64,000 nucleotides of DNA from Pyrocephalus nanus (taxonomy: Eukaryota; Chordata; Aves; Passeriformes; Tyrannidae): contig CM076261.1 in the NCBI GenBank assembly GCA_038380795.1, positions 9,988,556 through 10,052,555 of the forward strand, read 5' to 3'. The notes under the pieces were generated by a model, which worked only from the letters and a program-made list of their open reading frames with translations, did no database searches and was not told the DNA's origin. This document shows positions 49,730-62,399 of the stretch, piece by piece (within the stretch, counting starts at the first letter, position 1; the number at the start of each line of letters is the position of its first letter). The position numbers and the translations under genes were made by a program.

Positions 49730-51724
49730 CCTGAGTGATGTTGGGGTTTTTTTTAGTCAGGATTTCTAAACTGTTTGACAGCTTTATATTTAATGGTGAA
49801 TCAAGTTCATCTTGTGATCAAAGTAGGCTTAAATTTGTCTTAGCTGTTTAGGAAAACAGATGCATGCACAAAGCCTACTGCATGTAGAAAACACAGTTGT
49901 CACCTGTGACTGTGCAGCACATAGGCATTAAATACCGTGGGAGTACGTGTGTGTATTGCAGCAGACTTGCACTCATTTTTGTTTTCTATACATGCATGTT
50001 GTATGCAAACCTAAGGATGGAGTACAGACTGGTTAGTGTTAGGAAAAATATCAGCCGCTTAGAAATATCTGTATGTCAGCTTCTATGAAAACACAAATTG
50101 GGATTTCTGTCTTTGTTTAAAAATAGCCATTTTTTAATTACAGGTTTAGGGTTAAAATCAAGGCTAAAGTAGAATTTCACATTCTATTTAGAGCATAAAT
50201 GTGACAGTTGACCAACTCTTTATGCAGAACCACTGTTAGGAGCTAAAGGAAAACAGATCGAGACTGTGAGTTGTTAAATTAATTGTGTTTTTTATGTGTT
50301 AGATGACTTTTCTAGCTGAACAGTACAGTCTAAGAGACTAGAGATGAGAGTAACACAGCATTAGTCCAACCATACGTGATAACATCACAGCTCTACTTAT
50401 CTTTCCAGCAGTATTGCTACACTGGTAGCTTCCTCTTTCCTTCTCAGTTTTCTCCTTCTTCTTTCATGCTGTTTGGTATCACTGTGTAATAGTTTCATGA
50501 AAGCAAGGCAGATTAAGGATCTGGGGGGGGGTGTAGAGATAATAGTGACGCACTACGTGGATACCGAGTCTGACACCTAGTAGCACCTTGATAGAAATAG
50601 AAAGCTGTGATCACAGTATTAAAATATGCTAACAAGCTGAAGGAGCTAATGGGCTTAATTTTTACAGTACAGATGTTCATCCGACACTTGTGCTGAATGC
50701 AATAACAAATGTGTGGGGGCTGATGGTGATATTATTGTGTTCTTGGCAGCACGGTCCTCCAAAACAATCTTCCTTTCTTGATATTTTACTAAGATTTAGA
50801 ATGTTCTTTTTTGTGGTCCGAGATAAAAAATGTATAAACAAATTGGTATGATTAAGGCTGGTCGGGCTCATCTTTATTGCATACAAATTCTGAGATAATT
50901 GGTGCACTTCTGTGTTTGCTGGTGGGGACTGGTGTTTCAGTTCTTCGATAGTTCATGCTCTACATCTCCTACTGAATTTCAGATAGTTTTATTGTTGTTG
51001 GTCACAAAACCTAGTTCATATGGCTAGAATAAACCATCTGCTTTGAGAAACTGTAGTGCCAGGGTCTGATGTAAAGGTCATCTCGCTGTGTTTTCCAGAG
51101 GAGAGTCAGTAGTCTCCTGGAGAACAGTCACAGTGGCCTGTATTCCACTCTGGTACGTCAGCCTGATGACCCATCTCGTGGCATTTCACGTGTTCAGTTT
51201 CTTCCTTCATGGTTAGTGCTTTGCAGCTAATGCAAGAATCATACTGCTGTTTTGCAGAATCCTTCAGCTGTGTCAATAGAAAACAATGTTAATTTATTTC
51301 CAGGAGATTCAGATGTTCCTGAAGAAATTACCTTTCTTCCCAGTCAAAAATTTGCTAGACACTGTCGGGAATCATCATGTTGCAAACCTCCTCTTTTTTT
51401 TCCCCTCTCTGACAAAGGTACTGGCATGTTTATTTTAATTACCAGGATGAAAGGTGCATGTGGCTTTTGTTTGTAATCAGCTGCTGCTCTCACTGTGAAT
51501 ACCTGTCACTTTTGATAGGCTGTTACAATCTAGATGATCAGTCAACTGGCCCTGAATATTTGGGGCTGGTGGTGCTCCTCCAGCAAATGCATTTGCTGTG
51601 TTATGTAACAGAGGTTCCAAACCACGTCCTCTTTTGACAAGTCTCTTAGATAATGTATGAACAAAATAAATTTCATTGATGTTAGAAAACTAAAGGAAGG
51701 ACTGAAATGATACAGTTACAAGTT

Positions 51725-51860
51725 TGCCTGACATCTCTGCCACAAACTTCCTGGACAATCCTAATGAAATCCTTATTTGTTTTTTTCCTTAATTTCTTTA
51801 TTTAAAAATGGAGATAATGATGTTCATCTACTTTGCAGAAGTAATAAAAGAAGATTAAAT
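51725..51860 (+). repeat. MIR-like SINE fragment
   Basis: The order ttccttaatttctttattta, aaaatggagataatgatgtt, catctactttgcagaagtaa, taaaagaagattaaat parallels the 3' half of MIR (the 'cagtttcctcatctgtaaaa tggggataat ... gattaaat' region). Single-base divergence is high. Assigned by eye. Confidence 0.5.
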
Positions 51861-52209
51861 TTTTATGTGGTCAAAGAACATGCAAAGGGATGTTAACTGT
51901 AATAACCTCAGAAAATGGGTGTTATGTACTGGAAAAAATACAATTGTAAGCTGACAGAGAAAATAAAGTTAGAAAATGTGTGCTTTGTGTTGTACATTAA
52001 CACCGACACTTGCTGTCCAATGTTAAGAAATATATGTTTAATTTTTCACTTGCATGTCAACATCTAAGAGCAAGGAAATGGATATGCTTGATAGTTTCTA
52101 AGTTGGTACATAATTTGCATTAAAATGTGACTAGATACAGAAGAAGAGGAGGGATTTTCATCAGTCAACTACAATTCCACAATTAGAGCAGAATATCTTA
52201 AAACATGGT

Positions 52210-52960
52210 GAATGTAATGCAATGTAATGATGTTTGATGGTGTTTTAGTGAAGTTTGAAAAAGAACATCAGAAGAATTTAATCATATGAGGTCAGCAGTC
52301 AACAAGATGATGGATGAAATTCAATTTTGATTAATGCAAAGTAATTCATGCTGGAGGGGAAAGTATTAATACATTTTACTAGATCCTAATTAATTGTGTA
52401 ATTTAAGGAAAAGGACCACTAAAAAGCATCACTATGAAAAGCTGAATGAAGACCTCTTTAGAGAATATACTTGTGGTCAGATAAAGTATTTTGGGTCAAT
52501 AAAAATAGGATGTGAAATGTTATGATGCTGCTACCTGAATCAACATTTCACCTTTATTTAGAATGCTGTCTTCAAGTGTTGCTGTAGCACAGAAACATGC
52601 TGTGGATGTAGAAAACTTAGGAAAACAGCAGAAAGAAGTTGTGAACAGACCTGGATATCAATAGAACCCAAAAAGTTTGGGATCGTTTGCTGTTGAGTCC
52701 AGGTAAAGGGTGGGGAAATAAAAAGGTACACAGAACTATGGGCGTGGAACAGAGGTGGCTCAGACACTTAGGCTGTGTGGTAAGATTAGAAGATCACTCA
52801 GTAAAATTCAAAGCTGATAAAAAAGAAATTTTTTCACACTTTCTGTCTTTAGGCTGTACAGCTCATTACCATACAATGCTTTTGAGGCCAGGATTTAGCA
52901 ATATTTAAAGAAAGGAGGCCTCTGAACGCTGAGTCCGCTTGTGTGGAATCTATCCAGAGG
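52210..52960 (+). repeat. very old CR1/L3-type LINE fragment
   Basis: Two blocks fit the 3' half of an ancient amniote CR1 (L3-like) element. The first, at about 52300-52400, reads gatggatgaaattcaatttt then gattaatgcaaagtaattca then tgctgg, corresponding to the conserved 'dKCkvmH' region. The second, at about 52798-52915, encodes KFKADKKEIFSHFLSLGCTA followed by remnants of 'wNsLP..ve.A..f..f'. The middle is heavily decayed and contains a run with no clear match. All frames are broken. It is older than the bird-type CR1 copies in this window. Confidence 0.65.
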
Positions 52961-54418
52961 GTAGTAGTTAGGAAATGTATAAGGCTTAGGCTTCAGGCAT
53001 TAAATTAATTTCTAGCTATAAAATTGGGCTGAGATCTTGAGAGGACATTTTCTCATTCTTTTGGAGAACTGAACATCCTCATCCAGGAAGACAAGCACAT
53101 AGGTTCCAAAGTGTGGTGTGAAACTGAACTCCATGGTAACGGGCTTGGAATACTGTTCATGGCAGCTATGATCAAAGTCCTTACATGCAGATTCCCTAAC
53201 TGCAGTAATTGCTGATATTGCATGTAACAATCCTCTGTCATATCTTATAAAGCAGAAAGCTGGACTGTGTTGCGTTTCTGTTTTTCATAGAAGGTGGTTA
53301 ACAAGTCAGGCTGGCACTCAAGTTGCTCAACAAGTGAAAACTGTGGTCTCTCTGTCAGCCTGTGCTGGATTACCTATTGCACACAACACTGTAGCCCTGG
53401 GAGGGGTGTTGAGCATATCCCCATCACAGGAAAGCACAATGATGGGAAGAGTGTACTAGGAGTTGCAGAGGAAGCCAGTTTAAGCAAGCAAGGTTTGGAA
53501 TTAAATGTGTTGCAATATGGATTGGTATTTGATTCTTTGAAGTTTCCTATGGCTCTTCTGTCCATTAGGCTTATGTAGTTAATAAACAAGACATTGAGAA
53601 ATGTCTGCTCCTTAAACAAGATGTGCTGAACTTCTTATGTAAATGCTCAACAGTAGCGGACAACATTTGTAGATCTTCTCTTCTAGCAGGAGGTGATAAC
53701 AGTTTCTTTGCTTATTGCAACACAAGCTATTAATTAGGACTTTCAGAGAGAAATGTGTGTAGGCTGTGAACATGCAGAGTGATACAGAGAGGTGGGAAAC
53801 AGATGTGTGGTCACATATGCACCAGCCAGCTATTGCTCAGATACCATCCCTCTGCTAATTAGCGGCTGGAATGTTGAATAACGTTGGTGTTTGTGTGATT
53901 GCTTGAGTGTAGTCCTGCATCTGGTTTTCACACTTGTCTTAATCGCTACACAGTACCATAAGTAACATGCTTCAATTAAAATGGTTTTGAAAGTGAGGTA
54001 TCTGGAACTTCCTCGTTACAACAGATTAATTACTCGGTGTGGATTACTGTAAGTGTAGGGCCATCAGCTTTCTGTACCCTCGAAGGGCCAGCATTTGGGT
54101 TAACACTGGGGAGGAAATCTGACTCATCCATTTTGCTCCCTGTCACACTAATGAACCCAGTCTCTGCCATCTCAACTTTAAACTACTCCCTTGGTGATTC
54201 TTACTGTACCTCTTTCCGTGACGAGTCAGCAAAAGCAGCCAATTTCAGAGCTGCCATAGCTGGGGGAATTACTTGATAATATTACCTGTATGACAAGAAG
54301 CTCCTTAGGAAAACTATTGCAATTTATCTAAAGTTTGTATTTTATTGTATTATCTCTAATGTATTTGATACAAAGTATTAGTATTTCCAATTGCTATAAA
54401 TCCTAAAAATACATGTAT

Positions 54419-54438
54419 ACGTGCACATACGTGCACAT
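54419..54438. repeat. perfect 10-bp tandem pair
   Basis: acgtgcacat occurs twice head to tail with no mismatch. Each unit contains the palindrome gtgcac. It may be a paired binding site or slippage product. Confidence 0.7.
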
Positions 54439-57179
54439 ATATTCTTAGAACAGACCTTTTTCTTTTTTGAAGTCCAGATCCATGACACATTTCAGTCCTG
54501 CACATCATTATAGGAACAGGCAGTACCAGACAACACAATTACTGTTGCCACACTGGGGATATAAATTATCTACTACTCTGTACTGTGCTGTATTCCAGGT
54601 AAAAAGACACATCTGTAGATCAGAAAGAGTGACTCTAAATTTGATGCAAGAACACAGATGCAGAGATGATTTTTCTCTGATCCAGTTTCTGCATCTGTAA
54701 AATGTTTCTCATGCTTTCCTGAAAAAACTTCCTTCTTTATGCATATGAAAAAGCCTGTAAATTAAAAGAGTGCTTCTAATCTTTCAGGTAACAGGGGAAA
54801 TAATCCCTCTTACCCCCTCCCCTTCTCCCCCTCTTTATCTTCCCTCTCCACAGAATGCTAAAACATTATTTTTCCTCCCACAGTTGAAAGGTGTATTTTG
54901 CAGAATACAGATGAGATATTTGTTGGCTAGCAAAAAATCAAGCGAAACAAAAGACCTGTCTTTCAAGTACAAATGGAAATTTAGAGATCTCTGTTGGAGA
55001 GCCCAATTTCTATGTGAGCACAACTGTTTCTCCATATTGCCTGGAACACTTCAGTTATATATTTGTCCACACTTTCTGTTATGGATTCTATAAAGACATA
55101 ATTTGCCAAGCTAATAACTGTGTGCAAAAATGTTCATGCACAATAAAAATGGATTTCAGAGACCTTTGAATTGAACCCACAGATACAAATTTTTGCAGTA
55201 TTTTGCAATATGCTGCACTGGATTAGATAATAGTAATAATAATAAATAGTATTCCTTTTTCCACTCTGCAGGGCTAACTGAGCTTAGCTGATTTGAACCA
55301 TATCAGTTAGATTTTTACTTCTTTTTGAATATTTCTAAATTTTTACCTCTCTAGTGAAGAAGCAGAAGTATTATTTCAATATTAAGATCTTGCTTGCAGA
55401 GCGCGTTTTCATTACGCTGGTGGTCTCTGACTGAAAAAGAACAATCACAGACTTTATAACGTATTTTTAACTGGATGGATAAATGTTTATTATAGGAAAT
55501 GTGTGTGTTTTTTAAAATATAAATAGAAAATTTACCTTAGTAAACCACAGACTGCGTAAGTTCTTTATAGAAATTATTGCCTTTAATTATGTTATATGCC
55601 ATAGTCAAAAGGTATATTTGTCCCTGATTTCAACAGCAGTTAAGTCGTCTAAAGTAAGAAGCTAGACATACAAATGTGTTCTATATGTGACCATAGTAGC
55701 TATTTAAGTGAAGGATTTAAGTAGACAGAATGTAATTATCCCTATTGCAAGACTAATACACAAGGGAAAAATGCCATAGGATTTTGTAATAGTGACAAGT
55801 GGTCAAGACATTACATTTATGCTTTGCTCGTTTTACCAGCTGTGTCTCATTCCATTATTCAGACAGATATACAGACAGACAGAAACACCCCCCCCCCCCT
55901 TTCTTCTAATTAATTATAGTTGTCGACCAGTGGAGGGAGAGGGTGGGGGGAAGTAACTCCAGAGGTGATTTTCCAAAGAAAATCTGATTCCAGAGTAGGG
56001 CCACCAACCACTAGAAATCTGCAGATGTGAAATAGGTTTTTGAGGTTTAAAAATGTGTGATCATCCCATGAACCTGAAAGAGAAATGCATTTACTGTGAT
56101 TTTCTTAGTGATCTCCTTATCTCAGTAAAAAGAAAGAAAAAAACTTGTGTTTTTCTGCTTCGTGTTGTGTCTGAAGCTGCATCTATGCAGCGTTCACAGC
56201 GATAAAACTTTACTGTGAGGGAAACAAGGTGAAGGCAGGGCACTATGCTTTGGAAACCAGGTTTTAGAGAGTTACTTACAAATGGACAAGTATAGGTGAT
56301 GATACCACACAACTTGCATTCCTAATCTGTTAATCTTTAGAAAACTCCTTTATATTTCACATGGCATGATATTTCCTTCCCAGTGGTGCCTCACTCTGTG
56401 ATGAAGTACAGTGTTGTGAGGGAGAGCTTGCTGACCACAAACAACCTGGGAAATTTAACTGAAATGAAAACAGCTACAAATATGCAAATGTTTGAAGATG
56501 GTAGAAAAGTGTTGTTTTGGGGTCATTTTCTTTTTTGTTAGAGGGCTAAGGTAGAAGATGGTCTTCACAGTACTTGGGTATAAATAGGAGCAAGCATCTA
56601 ATGCTTTCGGTTGCAGAGATGCGTGTTTTCCATGTGATTGAATCACTTGCTCTCCTCAAGGCATCAGCTCTGGTCTCTGAATCCTACCACTGGCCTATGA
56701 ATCTTGTCAATACTTTATTTTTTCAACAAAAATTAAAGGCACATCTTGACTTTGTAGCCTCTGTTTTAGTCCATCGTGGGCTGATTTCTGGCCCTTGGCA
56801 GCCGTAGCATGTTGAAATTAGTCACGGATAAAACACGTTTCATGACGGACATGAAGCCCTCACCACACAGCGCGGTTTTGCACAGTGTTTCCACTGGTTA
56901 TAGGAATAACTATATTCTGACAGAGCTTTTAATGTGTTACATTATATGTCTGTAGCGTACATTGCCTGGAGGGGGTCCCTTAAAAGACTTGAGACTTCCA
57001 CAAAATACTCCGTTGACATACTTAAACAGTGACAATCCTTAGAAAAAGCAGTTGAGGCTTTCTAGGTGTGTCTGTGAAGGATGGAGAAACAGGGACAATG
57101 CTAATCTGAGGGTGAACAGATTGGGTGAGATTTGGGAGAGAGACTGGAAGATGGGTAACTTGTGGTAGGCAGAGTGAGG

Positions 57180-57360
57180 CTGCCTGACGAGTCAGCCGGT
57201 GGGAAGAAAGCAGGAGGTGTGGCAGGTTGTGGGAAGAAAACGTTGCTGGAGTTCCCAAAGACATCGCCCTGCCTTGCGTAGCTGTCACCATCCGAAACTC
57301 AATCCGTGCGCACGTGTGCCGGCTGCCCTTCCTTTCGCCCAGCGTGTGCTGGTTTTCTTG
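57180..57360. promoter_or_regulatory. CpG cluster with E-box, possible regulatory element
   Basis: About thirteen CpGs fall within some 180 bases, including the run ccgtgcgcacgtgtgccggc, which contains the E-box CACGTG and the palindrome cgtgcgcacg. The surrounding intron has very few CpGs. Retained CpGs in an otherwise depleted intron often mark unmethylated regulatory DNA. No adjoining exon is visible. Confidence 0.3.
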
Positions 57361-59199
57361 AAGTCAATTTATTGTAGCTCCCTGGGTTTTTGGTTCCTAC
57401 TGTTTCTGCGGGAATTGTGTAGCCAAACCCTAATAGTCAGCTGTGGGGGCTTATGACCCTGGGTTTGCAATCAACCACTCTGTGTGAGCGTGTTAATAGT
57501 GAGGATGTTGCTCCACGTGGAGCACTGCAGATTCTTGTTTATTCAGATACAGGTTATTTAGAGCACCTGATTGCACTTGCAGTGTTTTCATGAAGAAAAC
57601 AAGAAGCAGTAATTTGTCGTTTTAAAAAGCCTGTAAAAGCAATTGGTAAATTAAGTGCTACAGGATTAGGGTCCTAATTGCTCATATACAGTGCCTCAGC
57701 TCAGGTTAGTGGTGAAAATAGACCTTGTTCTTTCTTACATGGCATCATTCCTTTCACTCCTAAATTAGGCAGTGATTAAAAAGGCCTATAACTGGAGTTG
57801 TCTGGGGCCCTTTGATAGGGCTGAGTGGGAAGAACCTTGCATTGAAATGATGTGCATTGTGAACTAAATCCAAAGAAGCGTTGTTGATATCTATTTGCTG
57901 GGTATCTAATGATTCATCTTGTATATTACTTTCATAAGAACTAAATACAGGAAATATTCTTAAATTAAGAAAGAAAAGGAAAAAAAATAGAATGTTTCCA
58001 GCACTGTGTGTATATTTCAGACCTATGGATGACTGGCAGATAAATGACCAAGGACCTGGCATGGCTCTGGCTTAGCTGTAGCTCCACTGATTAAGCTGAT
58101 GGGCCTGAGGACTAGGAAAAAAGACAAATTAGAGGTTATTGGCACCATTGGTGGCGAGAAGGGTTAAAGAGCATGAATGTGGAGGAAGCTATGTTTTAAT
58201 AGTATTTGTGTTTGTAGTATAAGTTCTTTCATGTCTTCAGTTACTTCAGCAAATACGGTACAAGGGGTTACTACTTTTCATTTTAATTTCAAAAGAGATT
58301 GAGAACCAGACACACAGAACATATCCAGGGAGGCCTTTTTAGTGTGGATATTCAGAGTAGCAAAATTGGAACCTGGTAGCATAAAAGAGTCTTTTTAAAA
58401 GAGTTTCTTGATGTAGCTAATACATATCACAGCAAATCTATATATTGGATAAGCTTCAGCAAGTTCTGGGCTGGAAGAAAAGGATGTAAGGACTTGCTGA
58501 TTTCAGGATAATGATTCTCTGAGTGGAGAAGTACACTGACAACTCATACTGATGCTGCAGATAAACATGTTTGAAAACAAATAGTACGGTGATACCAGTT
58601 GTGAAGACTTGAACTCATGCTTGTAAGTAAAAGCACTAAACTTGAGTAAACTGCTTCCATTCACTGAATCATACCTACTGTGTCAGCTGCCCACTGCTGA
58701 GTGAAAGGGACTCATTAGCTCTGGCTTCGTCTCCCTTTGATTCAGTTGGCACCAAGGCTGGAACTATCCAGCAATCTCCCCTCCTTCTTCTTGCATCCTG
58801 CCATCTTTTGATGTTTTGCCTCCTGAAATCCTTTTTACCTAATCAATCCACTTCCTTCTGGGCAAAGTGTGGGTGTTACAATGTCCACTGACATCTGGAA
58901 ATGTGACAGTTTTGAGCTTCCTTGCTTTATTCAGGCACTTGGAAAGGTACAATGACCCATCAAGGAAGATAAAAGAAGTAATTTGGACTTCAGTTTCAGA
59001 TAGAAGAGTCAAGTTTGGTGACATATTCCAGTCTTGCTTCTGTTATTTCTGGCAAAATATATTAGAATAAAACGAATAACTAATTATTCATGCTTTATCT
59101 GCTGGATTTTTATCCTGTCCATGTGTTGTACACCAGGTTTTGAACCATGTGAAGTTTAATGAAAAAAAATTATCTGGCAGTTTGGCTCTGTTCTCCCTT

Positions 59200-59310
59200 C
59201 TCTCTTCCTCTGAGATGGAGTTAATTTCCCCATAGCAGCCCTCATAGTGCTGTGCTTTGCATTGGTAGCTAGAAGGGTATTGATAACACACTACCACTGC
59301 TGAGAACTCA
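59200..59310 (-). repeat. avian interspersed repeat, probably an endogenous-retrovirus LTR fragment (copy 2)
   Basis: On the - strand it reads agtgtgttatcaataccctt, then gagggctgctatggggaaat and taactccatctcagaggaag, the same motif order as the copy at 37861-37995 in the opposite orientation. The two copies are diverged, consistent with independent old insertions of one family. No retroviral coding sequence is present. Confidence 0.6.
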
Positions 59311-61494
59311 CTACACTTCCCTTTGCACTCTCCTGTTCTTTAAAATCATCCTCCCTGGCTGCTGTAGGAGGAGTTTTCAGGAACCAGTTCAGGGTCAAAG
59401 TCTGGATTTTGTAGACCCATGTCAGGTCACAGGGTTGCTTTGCATGAATTTGCCACTGTCTAATGAGCAGTTCCACTTTAAAAGATTTATATCTTGTTTT
59501 AAAACATATTTATGCTATTTAAACTTATTTATATTATCTCCTCAGTAAGAGGTAGTCTCCACAGTGTGCTGGAAGGGGCTGTGTTTACTGAAGACCTCTA
59601 CAGAGCTAGAACTCAGCTTAAAAAGTACCCAGTTTATCACAAAAAACTATTTTCTGGAAGCTTAAGAAGGTTTTTTTGGAGAAGGTCATTTGGGTCTGTA
59701 TTAACTTGAGCTGACTTCTACAAATTTTTTCCACAAATCATAATATAAACTTTTTACATTCCCAGTGTTGAGACAGCAAGCTCAAGGAGAGGTTTGTACT
59801 CCGGGAAATGAAACTCAGCTGAAGCTTTTTGTGTTATAGATCTTCTCAGAAACAGGGTTCATTCAGCATGTTTAGTTAAATTCTCAAGGATGATACTTAT
59901 TCTTAGAAATAGATACTGATTAAACTGCTAAATTGGAAAGGGCATGAGAGGAAAAGTGGGGTAAAAAAAAACAACAACATTTTAGATTGTGTCAGATGAA
60001 GTTTATTTACACAAAAGGACAACACAATCAAGATAAACTAAATAGTAATATAAGCAAACTAATAAACTAATTTGAATTAAAATTAAGCATGATTGGATTT
60101 AGGTCCTCCTCGTTGCTCATGAAGAAGTGGATTTGTATCTCCTATACCATGCCTCCCTCAATGTTCCTGTTTGCTGGATTTTAGTCATCCAGTCTAGAAA
60201 GAAAAAAACAACTGGAAATCGGTTTCTTTGAATTCTTCTGAACATTTTTCAATAAAATGAACGCAATTGATTTTCTTCCTTTGTTCATTTCTTGGAAAGT
60301 TCCGTTGCATCTGTGTTAGTTGGATTTCATTCCTCTCTTTAGATTTGCCTCCTTCAGCTGATTACAAGGAAACACGGCATGGTATTTTTTTTCCTAAGTT
60401 GACTTAGCACAGACTAGTTTTGCTGCCTGAGAAGTGTCATCTTTCACCTTTTACTAATGTAGCTGCACTTCAGTATTTTTTTTTTTTTTGTAATTACTGA
60501 CTGGAAGGCCAAATTTACACTTACTTTAGAACAAAACTGCTTTCGTAAAAGTGAACTGGAAAAAAAAATTGCTTTTGCAGAAAAGAAAGATTATAATGAA
60601 ACTAATCTTCTTTCCAAGAGCCTTCCATGTGAAGTGCCCCAGAATTATTGTTGGATCTGGCTTGTCTTGAGACCTCATATTTTATTGCTTTCTTGAGTCC
60701 TCAGTTTTGGACTTATGTCCTAGTATTTAATGTTAAAAAAATAATATTCTGGTCAGGTAGGCATTTGTTAAAGAAAAATATGACCTTGTAAAATAGGTTG
60801 TTTTTTTAAATCTGTGTGTATTCTGAGCCAAACAGGAAGACTAAAAACTTTTTGATTAGGATTTTGAAGTGTGTATTGACATAAAAATATCCACATTACC
60901 TAAACTGGTGAACTGTGATATATTCAACACATAGCAGTAAAAATTTTTTCATATTGGAGGTGTGATTATGATCTATAGAGTAAGTGCAACAGTGCTAGTT
61001 GGGATGTAAAGTTCTTTGCTGGAAATAGAAATCTGTCTAGTCACATGATGCCATTACATCCCTCATTTTCATTGGGTCATGGATGTCTTCCAACTATTTT
61101 CGAAAGCACTGAGCATCTTTGGGTTGGGTGTTATGTTCTTGGTGTCTGGGAAAGTAACCTTCAGTCTTCTGGATCTGTGACCACCCTACCCATCATCCAC
61201 CAGTGATTTTCCAGTTGTAGAAGATCTAACACCTGTTTTTTTCATTGAAAGGAATCAAAGAGCATGTATTAAATTAGAAACTTTCTGGTTTATGTTTGGA
61301 ATCATCTCTTAGGGAAGCCATCATGCAAACAGTTTTCTCCAAGCTAAAATATTTAGGTTGGAGGAAAATTACAGAGAGGTATGTTGAAATCAAGAAAATG
61401 GCTCTTAAACAGCTTCTGCTGTCCACTGTTGTTAATGATCAGAACCGGCAGTGCAGAAGAGAAATAGAAGGGGGAAAAACCCAGCAGCTCCTGA

Positions 61495-61697
61495 AGCAAA
61501 TTTAAAAACCCAGGGAGCAAGAGTTCCCTTAATAGGGAACCAGAGGGCTCTCCAGCATACAGTGATCCAATACAATATTTATGCATTATAACTGCTTACC
61601 AAACCAAAACGTCCTCCCCAAAACCTGCAGTGCCACAGATTGCTCCCAAACCCAAGCCTGTGGAAGCCGAGGCTGATGATGAAAAAAAAACCACTTG
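61495..61697 (+). other. unrecognised Pro/Lys/Glu-rich reading frame without start codon
   Basis: Between a TGA at 61492-61494 and a TGA at 61695-61697 one frame stays open for about 67 codons without an ATG. A weak acceptor (aaaaacccag) precedes 61513. The predicted C-terminal part, SSPKPAVPQIAPKPKPVEAE followed by an acidic-basic tail, looks more protein-like than the surrounding frames. I do not recognise it. It may be a decayed retrocopy, an unrelated exon, or chance; neighbouring frames are also open for about 50 codons. Confidence 0.2.
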
Positions 61698-62363
61698 ATG
61701 TGAAAGAGCAAAGGTCAGTGGTTGAGTTTATCTGGCAGGACTTTGCACTGGGTGCCCAGTCTTTGTGTAACTGAAGTGACTTTGCATAGGGGACTTTCTA
61801 ATTTAGCATTTTCCAGGAAATCTGCGTTATTTTTTCATTTTATTTAAGTTCCTTGTACACTGATGCACATATTCCTGGAAAAGGTCAACATCAGCAAGCA
61901 GGTGAGTGGGTAAATTTTATTGACAAGTCCCAGTGAATGAGCAAAGAAGGAAATACGTAAAATGAGAATGGGAGAGTGACCTGCTAGCAGACAGCAGAAT
62001 TAGAGGAGAAAGATTTGAGACAACTGAGAGAGGAAAACAGGACAATGTGTACTTAAAGACAACAAACTTCCTCAATGCCTGCATTGGGTTGAAAATGTGT
62101 ATTAATATGGAAAAATCTTTGGAAGTTAAAGAATATGTTTTTGGACTTTTTTCATCTTACAAGCTCTGTTAGCCACAGCCAGTGGCTGTGGTGTGGTAGG
62201 TTGCTTTAGCTTTCCGTGATAATTGATATATTTATGTTGCAATATGTTTCTGTCAGACCAGTACTTTAACACTTGAGCTGCATAGTTTAAGGAACTTCCC
62301 TGTAATGGTGTGTGCGTTACCTGTCAAAGCCTACGAGGGATCTGAACACCTTTTGCCTGTTTC

Positions 62364-62399
62364 ATGTGCATATATGTATGCGAATTCACATATGCACAT
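62364..62399. repeat. inverted repeat with 10-bp perfect arms
   Basis: Arms atgtgcatat (62364-62373) and atatgcacat (62390-62399) are exact reverse complements around a 16-base spacer. It sits at the edge of an A/T-rich zone. Each arm contains an atgcat/tgcata-like octamer-type core. Function unknown. Confidence 0.7.

Larger units (their letters stand above)
46769..52209 (+). other. intron, no gene recognised
   Basis: AT-rich intron with T/G-rich low-complexity DNA at about 48090-48175, a T27 run at 49703-49729 and an ancient repeat at 49250-49345. Frames such as the 120-codon one on the reverse strand at 47182-47544 lack any recognised motif. A 160-bp AG-to-GT bounded frame at 51258-51417 is discussed separately. 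Confidence 0.6.
52961..59199 (+). other. intron, no gene recognised; CpG cluster near 57.2 kb
   Basis: AT-rich intron with a perfect two-unit 10-bp repeat at 54419-54438, a short MIR-like scrap near 54677-54705 (ccagtttctgcatctgtaaa), a polypyrimidine stretch at 54808-54850, a C-run near 55890 and a CpG cluster at 57180-57360. A 79-codon frame at 54037-54276 is not recognised. No exon, including the LDLRAD4 transmembrane exon, was found. Confidence 0.6.
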
